64,000 nucleotides of DNA from Streptomyces roseifaciens (GTDB lineage Bacteria > Actinomycetota > Actinomycetes > Streptomycetales > Streptomycetaceae), in NCBI RefSeq assembly GCF_001445655.1, contig NZ_LNBE01000006.1, positions 234,378 through 298,377 of the forward strand, given 5' to 3'. The notes under the pieces were generated by a model, which had not been told where the DNA came from, did no database searches, and saw only the letters and a list, made by a program, of their open reading frames with translations. The position numbers and the translations under genes are program-made. Positions 44,157 through 53,220 of this stretch are shown here, piece by piece (the stretch's first letter is position 1; every line of letters begins with the position of its first letter).

Positions 44157-45260
44157 CTACGCTCCGGCGGCTGCCCGGGCCTCCGCCATGCGCTGCTCGG
44201 CCAGCCGGTCGGCAGCGGCGGCGGGCGGAATGCCGTCGGCCTTGGCCCGATCGAATATGGCCAGAGTCGTGTCGAAAATCTGGTTCGCCTTGGCCTTTGC
44301 GCGGTCGAAATCAAACCCGTGCAGTTCGTCCGCGACCTGAATCACTCCGCCGGCGTTCACCACATAGTCGGGCGCATAGAGGATGCCGCGGTCCGCGAGG
44401 TCCTTCTCGACGCCGGGGTGGGCGAGCTGGTTGTTGGCCGCGCCGCAGACCACGCTCGCGGTCAGGGCCGCCACCGTGTCGTCGTCCAGGGCGCCGCCGA
44501 GGGCGCAGGGGGCGTAGACGTCGAGCGGGGTGCGGACCAGGACGCCGGCGTCCGTCACCGCGGTGACCTGCGGGTGGCGGGCCACGATGCGCTCGACGGC
44601 CTCCGTCCGGACGTCGGTGATCACGACCTCCGCGCCGTCCTCGACCAGATGCTCCACCAGGTGGTGACCGACCTTCCCGACACCCGCGACGCCGACCCGG
44701 CGGCCGCGCAGCGTCGGCTCGCCCCACTGGGTCCGTGCGGCGGCGCGCATGCCCTGGAAGACGCCGAAGGCGGTGAGCACCGAGGAGTCGCCGGCGCCGC
44801 CGTTCTCGGGGGAGCGGCCGGTGGTCCAGCGGCACTCGCGGGCGACCACGTCCATGTCCTGGACGTAGGTGCCGACGTCGCAGGCGGTGACGTAGCGGCC
44901 GCCGAGGGAGGCCACGAAGCGACCGTAGGCAAGCAGGAGCTGTTCGGTCTTGATCTGGTTGGGATCGCCGATGATCACGGCCTTTCCGCCGCCGTGATCC
45001 AGGCCCGCCAGCGCGTTCTTGTAGGACATGCCGCGGGAGAGGTTGAGGGCGTCCAGCACCGCGGCCTCCTCGGAGGCGTACGGGTAGAACCGGGTGCCGC
45101 CGAGGGCGTTGCCCAGGGCGGTGGAGTGGATGGCGATCACGGCCTTGAGGCCGCTCTCGCGGTCCTGGCAGAGGACGACCTGCTCGTGGCCGCCCTGATC
45201 CGACCGGAACAATGTGTGCAGCACGCCGTCAGCTTCATCGGTGGGACGTACGTCAGTCAC
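44157..45260 (-). CDS. vdh: Valine (branched-chain) dehydrogenase
   Basis: This NAD-dependent enzyme of the Glu/Leu/Phe/Val dehydrogenase family oxidatively deaminates valine, giving branched-chain keto acids that feed polyketide and fatty acid primers. In the 367 residues the catalytic Lys is in [17 protein letters not shown], with [17 protein letters not shown] as the Rossmann dinucleotide motif, and [21 protein letters not shown] and [18 protein letters not shown] as family blocks. GTG at 45260. The assignment to Val rather than Leu rests on its likeness to the streptomycete Vdh enzymes. Confidence 0.93.
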   Translation of the reverse strand: MTDVRPTDEADGVLHTLFRSDQGGHEQVVLCQDRESGLKAVIAIHSTALGNALGGTRFYPYASEEAAVLDALNLSRGMSYKNALAGLDHGGGKAVIIGDPNQIKTEQLLLAYGRFVASLGGRYVTACDVGTYVQDMDVVARECRWTTGRSPENGGAGDSSVLTAFGVFQGMRAAARTQWGEPTLRGRRVGVAGVGKVGHHLVEHLVEDGAEVVITDVRTEAVERIVARHPQVTAVTDAGVLVRTPLDVYAPCALGGALDDDTVAALTASVVCGAANNQLAHPGVEKDLADRGILYAPDYVVNAGGVIQVADELHGFDFDRAKAKANQIFDTTLAIFDRAKADGIPPAAAADRLAEQRMAEARAAAGA

Positions 45261-45462
45261 TGTGGTGACTCCATATGTCGCGGAGGTTGCCCTCCGGGGG
45301 TGGTGGAGGGCCGGTTGGCAAGAGGGTAAGACCTGTCGGCCCGGGCAGCCGGTCCCGTGCGGAGGATCACTCTCCCGGGGAGCGGTGCCATGGGACGATT
45401 TGCACGGTACGGGGAGGGTTCGGCAACTCCCTGCAGTGTCCTGCGGTTTGAGGGGAGCACGT

Positions 45463-46350
45463 GTGGGCTCGGCTTCGTCGGTGACTGTCCCGTACGCGGC
45501 GTACCTGCGGGTTTACGAGCCGCTGGGCGCATTTCCGGAGCCGGAGCGCACGCACTGGGAGCGCTACGCCCGGCGTGAGGCGCTCCCCTGCGCCCAGGAC
45601 GAGCTCCGGCGCTCGCTCGCCGACCTCCTGCCCACCCCGCCCGTGCCGGTGCCGGTGCACGAGAGCGGCGACGCCTTCGTGACCGTCCAGGACGGCGTGC
45701 TGTGCGTCTGCCCCTGGCGCACCCGGCTGCGCGGCTGGCTGGCGCTGGGGGAGCTGTCCGAGACCCTGCCCGCGCCGGTCCTGGACGCGGCGCTGCCGCC
45801 GGTGGTGCGCCGGCAGGCGGAGGCCGACTACGAGCGCTGGCAGGAGCGCAACCCCGACGCCCGGCCGTGGATCCGCACGGCCACCTGGCAGGTGCCGCTG
45901 CGCTGGTTCGTGCTCTTCTCGGACGAGGAGCGCGAGTACGGCAAGACGGCCGAGTACGCGGGGGACGGGGAGCCGGGCCGGGGCGGCGGGCAGGCGGGCC
46001 GGGACGGGCTCGTCCTGCGCTACCGCACGCCGATGGTGCAGGCCAGACGCCGGGTGGCCCGGGGGCTGCGCACGCTCAAGGACGCCATCGACGAGGGTCC
46101 GCTGATCGACGGCCTGGTGGACGTGGGGCGGTGGCTCGAGGAGTTCCACCCGCGTTCCCTGGTGGAGCTGGACTACGGCGGTCTGGTGCACATGGTGCCC
46201 GAGGACCGGCTCGCCGAGGATCATTCCGCCGGGGACACGGCGGAGGGGCTCGCGGCGTTGCGCGCGGGGGATGGGGTGCGCGCGGGGAGGGCGTACGAGC
46301 GCTTGACGGAGCGCTGGAGCGCCGTACGCAACCGGCAGTACGCCAATTGA
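45463..46350 (+). CDS. Conserved hypothetical protein upstream of bldC
   Basis: The 295-residue protein begins [20 protein letters not shown] (GTG at 45463, with AGGGGAG upstream). It is Trp/Arg/Glu-rich, soluble, with no known domain; [24 protein letters not shown] and [22 protein letters not shown] are its most distinctive parts, the latter likely a long helix. It resembles the unnamed conserved gene I expect just upstream of bldC in Streptomyces. Function unknown. Confidence 0.75.
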   Translation: MGSASSVTVPYAAYLRVYEPLGAFPEPERTHWERYARREALPCAQDELRRSLADLLPTPPVPVPVHESGDAFVTVQDGVLCVCPWRTRLRGWLALGELSETLPAPVLDAALPPVVRRQAEADYERWQERNPDARPWIRTATWQVPLRWFVLFSDEEREYGKTAEYAGDGEPGRGGGQAGRDGLVLRYRTPMVQARRRVARGLRTLKDAIDEGPLIDGLVDVGRWLEEFHPRSLVELDYGGLVHMVPEDRLAEDHSAGDTAEGLAALRAGDGVRAGRAYERLTERWSAVRNRQYAN

Positions 46351-46560
46351 AGTCTTGGTGCGAGAAGCCCCGGGACCTAGGTCCCGATCCGGGCCATTGC
46401 GGCAACCGTGACCTAACGCACTTTCGTCAGGTCTTGCGCCCATCGCCCATCCGCGTGGCAAAATAGGACAAGGAGTCCGGGAAGGGCTCCTTCCGTCCAA
46501 CTACGGGCGGATTGATCGGTATTGCACTCCTTGGCGGGTCTGGTGACCCCTGATCCCGCT

Positions 46561-46575
46561 GTGACTGATCGTCAC
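46561..46575. promoter_or_regulatory. Candidate BldD-type operator upstream of bldC
   Basis: GTGACTGATCGTCAC is an inverted repeat (GTGAC-n5-GTCAC) fitting the arms of the BldD box (NTNAC...GTNAN) with centre mismatches. A further half-site GTGAC lies at about 46582. It lies 244 bases before the bldC ATG in a 468-base gap with no ORF. BldD is known to target bldC in Streptomyces. Confidence 0.5.
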
Positions 46576-46818
46576 GGTGGCGTGACTGTCCGCTATGGCA
46601 TGGTCCATCGGCTTCCGTCGAGGTTGAACACCTGAGAGGGCAATTCCATCGGTTTGGCCGACGTGGCTGGACAGATGGTGTAGTTGTAGTGCCGAGGACA
46701 AGCCGTTCGTCCTATAACCGACTCGGCCCGCGTCCGCCATTTCGGGCAACGCGGGTCAAGGTGCAGAATTTAGAGGAAAGAACCGACTCCACGTCAGGTT
46801 CTCCCGAGGAGGCCGCTC

Positions 46819-47025
46819 ATGACCGCTCGCACCCCTGATGCCGAGCCGCTGCTGACCCCGGCTGAGGTTGCCACGATGTTCCGCGTGGACCCGAAGACGG
46901 TCACCCGTTGGGCCAAGGCTGGCAAGCTCACGTCCATCCGCACGCTCGGAGGACACCGCCGTTACCGCGAAGCGGAGGTCCGCGCCCTGCTGGCGGGCAT
47001 TCCGCAGCAGCGCAGCGAGGCCTGA
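46819..47025 (+). CDS. bldC: Developmental regulator BldC
   Basis: This 68-residue MerR-like winged helix-turn-helix protein has the sequence LLTPAEVATMFRVDPKTVTRWAKAGKLTSIRTLGGHRRYREAEVRALL divided over residues 11-58. BldC binds direct repeats in an asymmetric, head-to-tail manner and delays entry into development. ATG at 46819 has GAGGAGG upstream. The long upstream region and the perfect intrinsic terminator downstream mark a monocistronic gene under its own control. Confidence 0.98.
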   Translation: MTARTPDAEPLLTPAEVATMFRVDPKTVTRWAKAGKLTSIRTLGGHRRYREAEVRALLAGIPQQRSEA

Positions 47026-47163
47026 ACAACCGCATCACCGGGCGTTTTCCGGGGCCCCCAACCCGGCCTGCGCCCAGCTAGCTCCATCTGAAGCACCATC
47101 TGGCTACAAGCGACCGGTACCTGCCCCAACAGGTCCGAAGCCCACCGACTTGGGCGAGTCGTC

Positions 47164-47203
47164 GATCGCGCTGGACTCCGCCGGGTCCAGCGCGATCTTT
47201 TTA
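47164..47203 (+). terminator. Intrinsic terminator after bldC
   Basis: A perfect 13-bp inverted repeat with an 8-base loop is followed by TTTTTAT, a rare classical rho-independent terminator for this genome. Confidence 0.9.
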
Positions 47204-47329
47204 TGCCCGCACGCCACCTCGAGCGGCCCTCGACGGCCGTGCCCGACTGTGGGCAGCGGACGCCGGCAACGCACCCGTACGGACCCGCGAGCCCACCCTT
47301 TCGGGTGGAGTGCAATTGCACATATTAAA

Positions 47330-47357
47330 TTGACCCGTTGTAGGCCAGGGGTAAGTT
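47330..47357 (+). promoter_or_regulatory. Promoter-like sequence in an AT-rich patch
   Basis: TTGACC (47330-47335), 16 bases, TAAGTT (47352-47357) inside a patch (47310-47345) much richer in A/T than its surroundings, including the palindrome TGCAATTGCA. No plus-strand gene with good coding signals follows; the facing gene is DUF6274. It lies within the 473-base gap 47026-47498. Confidence 0.45.
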
Positions 47358-47498
47358 CCCTCGGTCGGGAAACTCTTTCGGTGACTCCCATCACAGTGCG
47401 ACGTGCTTGTCACTCATCGTGCCGCTGCGGTAAAGAGCCCGGTGAGCAACACGCGCATCCGCTCTGCGGCCGACTGCCGCCGGATCAGGCGCCGTTGG

Positions 47499-47729
47499 TC
47501 ACCCGGAAGCCGCCCCGGCCTCCCCGGCGCCCCTGGGCTCGGGCACAGGCCCCGCCGCGGCCTCCTGGGCGAGCCGCAGCAGCCGGTGGCACACGGCGCA
47601 GTGACGGGTCAGATGGCGATACCCCGAGGCGCCCGAGGCGGCGGACAGATGGGCGCGCAGCAGCGCCCTCGTCTCGTGCCTGATGCTCTCGGTCCGCTTG
47701 GCCTGGGTCCGGGTGGTGGTTGTCGTCAT
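47499..47729 (-). CDS. DUF6274 family small protein
   Basis: The 76-residue protein starts MTTTTTRTQAKRTESIRHET and contains ALLRAHLSAASGASGYRHLTRHCAVCHRLLRLA, split over residues 22-56, with a C-x2-C-H pair that could bind metal. The Thr-rich start, ALLRAHL helix and HCxVCHRL block are what I recognise of the streptomycete DUF6274 family. The Pro/Gly/Ala tail is variable. ATG at 47729 is chosen because upstream frame extension runs into tRNA-Asp. Function unknown. Confidence 0.75.
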   Translation of the reverse strand: MTTTTTRTQAKRTESIRHETRALLRAHLSAASGASGYRHLTRHCAVCHRLLRLAQEAAAGPVPEPRGAGEAGAASG

Positions 47730-47792
47730 GGAGCGCAGCACCTCCACTGTCTGGGTACCCCTGGCACGTGTCCCAGTCAAGGTCGAATGCGA

Positions 47793-47825
47793 GAAGGCCC
47801 GGATCCCTGAGGGATCCGGGCCTTC
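47793..47825 (-). terminator. Terminator of tRNA-Asp (copy 1)
   Basis: A perfect 15-bp inverted repeat with loop TGA lies 9 bases beyond the tRNA 3' end on the minus strand. Confidence 0.85.
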
Positions 47826-47833
47826 AACCGATG

Positions 47834-47908
47834 CGGTCCTGACGGGATTTGAACCCGCGGCCTCCACCTTGACAGGGTGGCGAGCACTCCAAACTGCTCC
47901 ACAGGACC
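47834..47908 (-). tRNA. tRNA-Asp (GTC), copy 1
   Basis: The gene begins GGTCCTGTGGAGCAGTTTGG; anticodon loop CTGTCAA gives GTC. T loop GTTCAAA is canonical. 75 bases; CCA not encoded. Identical to the copy at 52269-52343, the two bracketing hrpA. Confidence 0.97.
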
Positions 47909-48045
47909 TTGCTTGCTTGCCGCTCTCGCGGGCTTGCGAAACAGACTCTACAGCAGGTCAGGGGGTGCGGTCGAACCCGATCTCGGAAGCGGCCCCCGAA
48001 CGGGTCCCGCACCGCGGCGGCGGCCCGCCCGCACCCCTGCGCCCC

Positions 48046-51000
48046 CTAGGGCGCCAGCTGATCGATGGCCTTCACGATCCGCTTGTCCGAGACCGGGTGC
48101 GCCGTCCCCAGGGCGTGGGCGAAGTAGCTCACGCGGAGCTCCTCGATCATCCAGCGGATGTCGAGCGCCTCCTGGGGCACCGGGCGCCCCTTGGGGAACT
48201 GCTCCAGCAGCCACGCGTACTCGTCCTGCATCTCCTTCACCTTCGCCATCCGGGCGCGGTCCCGGTCGGCGTTGGAGGGCAGCTGGGTGAGTCGCCGGTC
48301 GACCGCCACGAGATAGCGCAGCAGGTCCGGCAGCCTGCGCACGCCGTGGGCGGTGACGAAGCCGGGCTTGATGAGCCCCGCCAGCTGCTCCTTGACGTCC
48401 GACAGCGAGGACATGAGCGACAGGCTCGTGGTGCCCTTCAGCCGGCGCTCGCACGCCTGCCAGGCGGCCAGCACCTCCTGCACCTTGCGGATGGCGTCCA
48501 GCGTGGCGTCCACGATGTCCGCCCGTACCGCGTCGAAGAGCTTGCGGAAGGATTCTTCGTCCCAGACGGGCCCGCCGTGCGCCGCCATCAGCTTGTCGGC
48601 CGCACCCGAGACGCAGTCCTCGAAGAGGGCCTGGACGGAGCCGTGCGGATTGCGCGACAGGGCGAGCTTCTGCTGGTTGCCGAGCTTGTCCTGGGCGAAT
48701 TTCGCGGGGTTGGACGGAAGGTTCAGCAGGATCAGCCGGCGGGTGCCCCGCCACATGGCCTCGCGCTGCTCCGGCTCGGTGTCGAAGAGCCGCACCGCGA
48801 CCGAGGAGCCCTCGTCCACCAGCGCCGGATACGCCTTGACCGGCTGGCCTGCCCGCCGCGTCTCGAAGGTGCGCGGCAGGGTGCCCACCGTCCAGGACGT
48901 GAGCCCCGAGCGCTGCTCCGGGGCGCCGCCGCCGGTGCCGCCGGCCTTGGCGGCCCCTGCGGCCTGCTCGAAGGCCTTGGAGATCGCCGCCTGCGTCTTC
49001 GGCTTGAGCCGCAGCCGCAGCGCCTCCAGGTCCTTGTCCTCGGCGATCTTGCGGCGCCGCTCGTCGACGACCCGGAAAGTGATCTTCAGGTGCTCGGGGA
49101 CCTTGCCCAGGTCGAAGTCCTCCGGGTCCAGCCGGACCGCCGTCATCCGGTGCAGCTCGCGCGCCAGCGTGACCGTCAGCGACTCCTGCAGCGGGACGGC
49201 ACGGTCCAGGAAGGCCTTGGCGAAATTCGGCGCCGGCACGTAGTTCCTGCGGATCGGCTTGGGCAGGGAACGGATCAGCTCCGTCACCAGGTCCTCGCGC
49301 AGCCCCGGGATCTGCCAGTCGAAGCCCTCGGCCGAGACCTGGTTCAGCACCTGCAGCGGAATGTGGACGGTCACGCCGTCCGCGTCCGCGCCGGGCTCGA
49401 ACTGGTACGTCACCTTGAACTTCAGCCGGCCCTGCCGCCAGGAATCCGGATAGTCGTCCTTGGTGACGGCCTCGGCGTTCTCGTTGATGAGCATCGACTG
49501 CTCGAAGTTCAGCAACTCCGGCTCGTCGCGCCGCTTGTGCTTCCACCACGAGTCGAAGTGCGCACCCGAGACGATGTGTTCGGGCAGCCGCTGGTCGTAG
49601 AAGTCGAAGAGCGTCTCGTCGTCCACCAGGATGTCCCGGCGGCGGGCGCGGTGCTCCAGCTCCTCGACCTCGCCGAGCAGTTTGCGGTTGTCCTGGAAGA
49701 ACTGATGGTGCGTCCGCCAGTCGCCCTCGACCAGGGCGTTGCGGATGAACAGCTCGCGGCTGGTCTCCGGGTCGATCCGCCCGTAATTGACCTTCCGCTG
49801 GGCGACGATCGGCACGCCGTACAGCGTCACCCGCTCGTACGCCATGACGGCCGCCTGCTTCTGCTCCCAGTGCGGCTCGCTGTAATTGCGCTTCACCAGG
49901 TGCTGGGCGAGCGGCTCGATCCACTCCGGCTCCACCTTGGCATTGACCCGCGCCCACAGCCGCGAGGTCTCCACCAGCTCCGCCGACATGATCCAGCGCG
50001 GCTGCTTGCGGAACAGCGCCGAGCCCGGGAACACGGCGAACTTCGCGCTGCGGGCACCCAGGTAATCGTTCTTCTCGGTGTCCTTCAGCCCGATGTGCGA
50101 GAGCAGACCGGCCAGCAGCGACTGGTGCACCCGGTCCGGGGCCGCGTCCTCCTCGGCCATGTGGACGCCCATGGACTTCGCGACCGTCCGCAGCTGCGAG
50201 TAGATGTCCTGCCATTCGCGTATGCGCAGGTAGTTCAGGAACTCCGACTTGCACATGCGCCGGAACGCCGACGACGACAGCGCCTTCTGCTGCTCGCGCA
50301 CGTAGCGCCACAGGTTCAGGAAGGCGAGGAAGTCGCTCGTCTCGTCCTTGAAGCGGGCGTGCTGCTGATCGGCCTGCGCCTGCTTCTCCGAGGGCCGCTC
50401 GCGCGGATCCTGGATGGACAGCGCGGCCGCGATGACCATGACCTCGCGGACGCAGCCGTTGCGGTCGGCCTCCAGGACCATGCGGGCCAGCCGCGGGTCC
50501 ACCGGGAGCTGGGCGAGCTTGCGGCCCAGCTGCGTGAGCCGCTTTTTCGGGTCCTTCTGCTGAGGATCCAGCGCCCCCAGCTCGACCAGCAGGTCGACGC
50601 CGTCCTTGATGTTGCGGCGGTCCGGCGGGTCGATGAACGGGAACTTCTCGATGTCACCGAGCCCGGCCGCGGTCATCTGCAGAATGACGGAGGCCAGGTT
50701 CGTACGGAGGATCTCCGCGTCCGTGAACTCCGGGCGGGCGAGGAAATCGTCCTCGGAATACAGCCGGATGCAGATGCCGTCCGACGTACGGCCGCAGCGG
50801 CCCTTGCGCTGGTTCGCGCTGGCCTGGGAGACCGCCTCGATCGGCAGCCGCTGGACCTTGGTGCGGTGGCTGTAGCGCGAGATCCGGGCGAAACCGGGGT
50901 CGATCACGTAGCGGATGCCGGGCACCGTCAGGGACGTCTCCGCGACGTTCGTCGCGAGGACGATCCGGCGGCCCGTGTGGCGCTGGAAGACCCGGTGCTG

Positions 51001-52002
51001 CTCGGCGTGCGAGAGCCGGGCGTACAGCGGCAGGATCTCGGTGAACCGGAGCTTTTTCTTCTCCAGTGCGTCCGCGGTGTCGCGGATCTCCCGCTCGCCG
51101 GAGAGGAAGACCAATATGTCGCCGTCGCCCTCGCGCTGCAGCTCCTCCACCGCATCACAGATGGCCGTGATCTGATCGCGGTCGGAATCGCCGGAATTCT
51201 CCTCCAGCAGCGGCCGGTATCTCACCTCCACCGGATAGGTGCGCCCGCTGACCTCGATGATCGGCGCCTCGCCGAAATGGCGCGAGAACCGCTCGGGGTC
51301 GATGGTGGCCGAGGTGATGACGACCTTGAGGTCGGGGCGGCGCGGCAGCAGCTGGGCGAGATAGCCCAGGATGAAGTCGATGTTGAGGCTGCGCTCGTGC
51401 GCCTCGTCGATGATGATCGTGTCGTACTGGCGCAGCTCGCGGTCCGTCTGGATCTCGGCCAGCAGGATGCCGTCCGTCATCAGCTTGACCAGCGTGTCCT
51501 CGCCGACCTGGTCGGTGAAGCGGACCTTCCAGCCGACCGCCTCGCCCAGCGGGGTGCGCAGCTCCTCCGCGACGCGCTCCGCGACCGTGCGGGCGGCGAT
51601 CCGGCGGGGCTGGGTATGCCCGATCAGGCCCCGGACGCCGCGGCCGAGCTCCATGCAGATCTTGGGGATCTGGGTGGTCTTGCCGGAGCCGGTCTCGCCC
51701 GCGACGATCACGACCTGGTGGTCGCGGATCGCCGCCAGGATCTCGTCCTTCTTCTGGCTGACCGGGAGCTGCTCGGGATAGGTGACGGCCGGCACGGCGG
51801 CGCGGCGGCCCGCGACGCGGAGCTCGGCCGTGTCGACCTCTGCCGTGATCTCGGCCAGGACGGCCGCACGGGCCTCGGGCTTGCGGATGCGGCGGGCCCC
51901 GTCGAGCCGCCGCCCCAGGCGCTGCGCGTCGCGCAGCGTCAGCTCGGGCAGGCGGGCGGCGAGGTCGGCGAAGGCGGCGGGGGCGGCAGGCTGCGTAGAC
52001 AT
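48046..52002 (-). CDS. hrpA: ATP-dependent RNA helicase HrpA
   Basis: This DEAH-box RNA helicase has 1318 residues, about the size of E. coli HrpA. Walker A is GETGSGKT (102-109), motif II IIIDEAHERS, motif III SATIDPERFS, motif V-VI VAETSLTVPGI and QRKGRCGRTSDG. HA2/OB-fold and the long DUF3418 C-terminal region follow (WQAGRLKF-like, PRTFETRRAGQPVKAYPALVD). ATG at 52002 (MSTQPAAPA) is preferred to an upstream ATG at 52047. It lies downstream of a three-tRNA run; a role in mRNA/ribosome-collision processing is known for E. coli HrpA. Confidence 0.96.
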   Translation of the reverse strand: MSTQPAAPAAFADLAARLPELTLRDAQRLGRRLDGARRIRKPEARAAVLAEITAEVDTAELRVAGRRAAVPAVTYPEQLPVSQKKDEILAAIRDHQVVIVAGETGSGKTTQIPKICMELGRGVRGLIGHTQPRRIAARTVAERVAEELRTPLGEAVGWKVRFTDQVGEDTLVKLMTDGILLAEIQTDRELRQYDTIIIDEAHERSLNIDFILGYLAQLLPRRPDLKVVITSATIDPERFSRHFGEAPIIEVSGRTYPVEVRYRPLLEENSGDSDRDQITAICDAVEELQREGDGDILVFLSGEREIRDTADALEKKKLRFTEILPLYARLSHAEQHRVFQRHTGRRIVLATNVAETSLTVPGIRYVIDPGFARISRYSHRTKVQRLPIEAVSQASANQRKGRCGRTSDGICIRLYSEDDFLARPEFTDAEILRTNLASVILQMTAAGLGDIEKFPFIDPPDRRNIKDGVDLLVELGALDPQQKDPKKRLTQLGRKLAQLPVDPRLARMVLEADRNGCVREVMVIAAALSIQDPRERPSEKQAQADQQHARFKDETSDFLAFLNLWRYVREQQKALSSSAFRRMCKSEFLNYLRIREWQDIYSQLRTVAKSMGVHMAEEDAAPDRVHQSLLAGLLSHIGLKDTEKNDYLGARSAKFAVFPGSALFRKQPRWIMSAELVETSRLWARVNAKVEPEWIEPLAQHLVKRNYSEPHWEQKQAAVMAYERVTLYGVPIVAQRKVNYGRIDPETSRELFIRNALVEGDWRTHHQFFQDNRKLLGEVEELEHRARRRDILVDDETLFDFYDQRLPEHIVSGAHFDSWWKHKRRDEPELLNFEQSMLINENAEAVTKDDYPDSWRQGRLKFKVTYQFEPGADADGVTVHIPLQVLNQVSAEGFDWQIPGLREDLVTELIRSLPKPIRRNYVPAPNFAKAFLDRAVPLQESLTVTLARELHRMTAVRLDPEDFDLGKVPEHLKITFRVVDERRRKIAEDKDLEALRLRLKPKTQAAISKAFEQAAGAAKAGGTGGGAPEQRSGLTSWTVGTLPRTFETRRAGQPVKAYPALVDEGSSVAVRLFDTEPEQREAMWRGTRRLILLNLPSNPAKFAQDKLGNQQKLALSRNPHGSVQALFEDCVSGAADKLMAAHGGPVWDEESFRKLFDAVRADIVDATLDAIRKVQEVLAAWQACERRLKGTTSLSLMSSLSDVKEQLAGLIKPGFVTAHGVRRLPDLLRYLVAVDRRLTQLPSNADRDRARMAKVKEMQDEYAWLLEQFPKGRPVPQEALDIRWMIEELRVSYFAHALGTAHPVSDKRIVKAIDQLAP

Positions 52003-52138
52003 ACGAAGTCCAGGATCGCACCACGCGCCGGGAAGCGGCGAACCCATTTAGGGGCGCGGTGGCGCCCCCGCGGGCACCGGGAGGGCTCACTCCGGGGCGC
52101 ATCCGCACGTCGGAAGGCAATGGGCCCCGGAAAAGCAC

Positions 52139-52167
52139 TGAGCCCCTCGTCGAAGACGAGGGGCTCA
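52139..52167 (-). terminator. Terminator of the tRNA-Glu/Asp/Phe run
   Basis: A perfect 13-bp inverted repeat with loop GAA, 4 bases beyond the tRNA-Phe 3' end on the minus strand. Confidence 0.85.
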
Positions 52168-52170
52168 CTG

Positions 52171-52244
52171 TGGCTGGGGCCGGGGTCGAACCGGCGACCT
52201 TCCGCTTTTCAGGCGGACGCTCGTACCAACTGAGCTACCCAGCC
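52171..52244 (-). tRNA. tRNA-Phe (GAA)
   Basis: Starts GGCTGGGTAGCTCAGTTGGT; anticodon loop CTGAAAA gives GAA. All stems pair and the T loop is canonical (GTTCGAC). 74 bases; CCA not encoded. Confidence 0.97.
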
Positions 52245-52268
52245 ACGCAAGCACCGAGGTGCTTGCAG

Positions 52269-52343
52269 CGGTCCTGACGGGATTTGAACCCGCGGCCTCC
52301 ACCTTGACAGGGTGGCGAGCACTCCAAACTGCTCCACAGGACC
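52269..52343 (-). tRNA. tRNA-Asp (GTC), copy 2
   Basis: Identical over 75 bases to the copy at 47834-47908, plus a few flanking bases on each side. It is the middle gene of the Glu-Asp-Phe run. Confidence 0.97.
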
Positions 52344-52382
52344 TTGCTATGTGCGAGCACTAGTCTCGCACACGGTAAAGCG

Positions 52383-52455
52383 TGCCCCCAACGGGATTCG
52401 AACCCGTGCTACCGCCTTGAAAGGGCGGCGTCCTGGGCCACTAGACGATGAGGGC
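52383..52455 (-). tRNA. tRNA-Glu (TTC)
   Basis: Starts GCCCTCATCGTCTAGTGGCC; anticodon loop CTTTCAA gives TTC. Canonical T loop. 73 bases; CCA not encoded. It is first in the transcribed run. Confidence 0.97.
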
Positions 52456-52626
52456 TGATGGCCCACCTGGGCGCTTCGCAGCGCCTCGGGGACGTGAGAA
52501 GCATATGGGATGGAGAGGGGGAACGCCAAAACGGTTTCCCGGAGGCGCTGCGACGGGGTGGACGGAGGCGGCGCGACAGGACGGACAGGGGCGGCGCAGG
52601 GGCCGTACGGAGGGACGTGCCGGACA

Positions 52627-52986
52627 ATGGCGAGCGTGCTGGAGATGACGCGCGAGGAGTTCGAGGAACTGGTCGCCGAGGCCCTGGACCGGATCCCGCC
52701 GGAGCTGACGCGGCTGATGGACAACGTCGCGGTGTTCGTCGAGGACGAGCCGCCGGCGGAGGACCCGGAGCTGCTCGGCCTCTACGAGGGGACGCCGCTG
52801 ACCGAGCGCGGCGAGTGGTACGCGGGTGTCCTGCCGGACCGGATCACCATCTACCGCGGGCCGACGCTGCGGCTGTGCTCCTCCAGGGAGGAAGTGGTGG
52901 AGGAGACCGAGGTGACGGTGGTTCACGAGGTGGCCCACCACTTCGGCATCGACGACGAGCGGCTGCACGCGCTCGGGTACGGGTGA
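52627..52986 (+). CDS. Small zincin-type metallopeptidase family protein
   Basis: This 119-residue minimal zincin has the motif VVHEVAHHFGIDDERL (HExxHxxGxxD type) near residues 99-114, with zinc ligands His, His and the later Asp. The rest (EEFEELVAEALDRIPPEL, VAVFVEDEPP, LLGLYEGTPL, ITIYRGPTLRLC) fits the COG3824 family of short cytosolic proteins, whose substrate is unknown. ATG at 52627 is used; ATG at 52645 is an alternative. GGAGGG lies 8-13 bases upstream of the first. Confidence 0.9.
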   Translation: MASVLEMTREEFEELVAEALDRIPPELTRLMDNVAVFVEDEPPAEDPELLGLYEGTPLTERGEWYAGVLPDRITIYRGPTLRLCSSREEVVEETEVTVVHEVAHHFGIDDERLHALGYG

Positions 52987-53220
52987 GCGCACGGGCTCGG
53001 GTACGGGTGAGCGGGTCAGCGCACGGGCTCGGCCGCGGGGCGGGGCCGGCGACGGATGAAGATCCGCTGTGGGTGGGCGGGTAAAGAGCCGGTCAGGTGA
53101 CCGCGTGCCGCGCGTGTCCTGTGCGGGGCGGTCCCAGTTGGGCAGGACGCCTGTTTCATGCGTTGCCGATGCGGCCTGTACGCGTCGCCGATGCGACCCG
53201 TAGCCCTAAGGCGGTCCCCG

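Noticed and set aside
47683..52233. Plus-strand open frame of about 1500 codons opposite hrpA
   Set aside because: hrpA on the other strand has every helicase motif; the plus-strand frame also crosses tRNA-Asp and has no motif.
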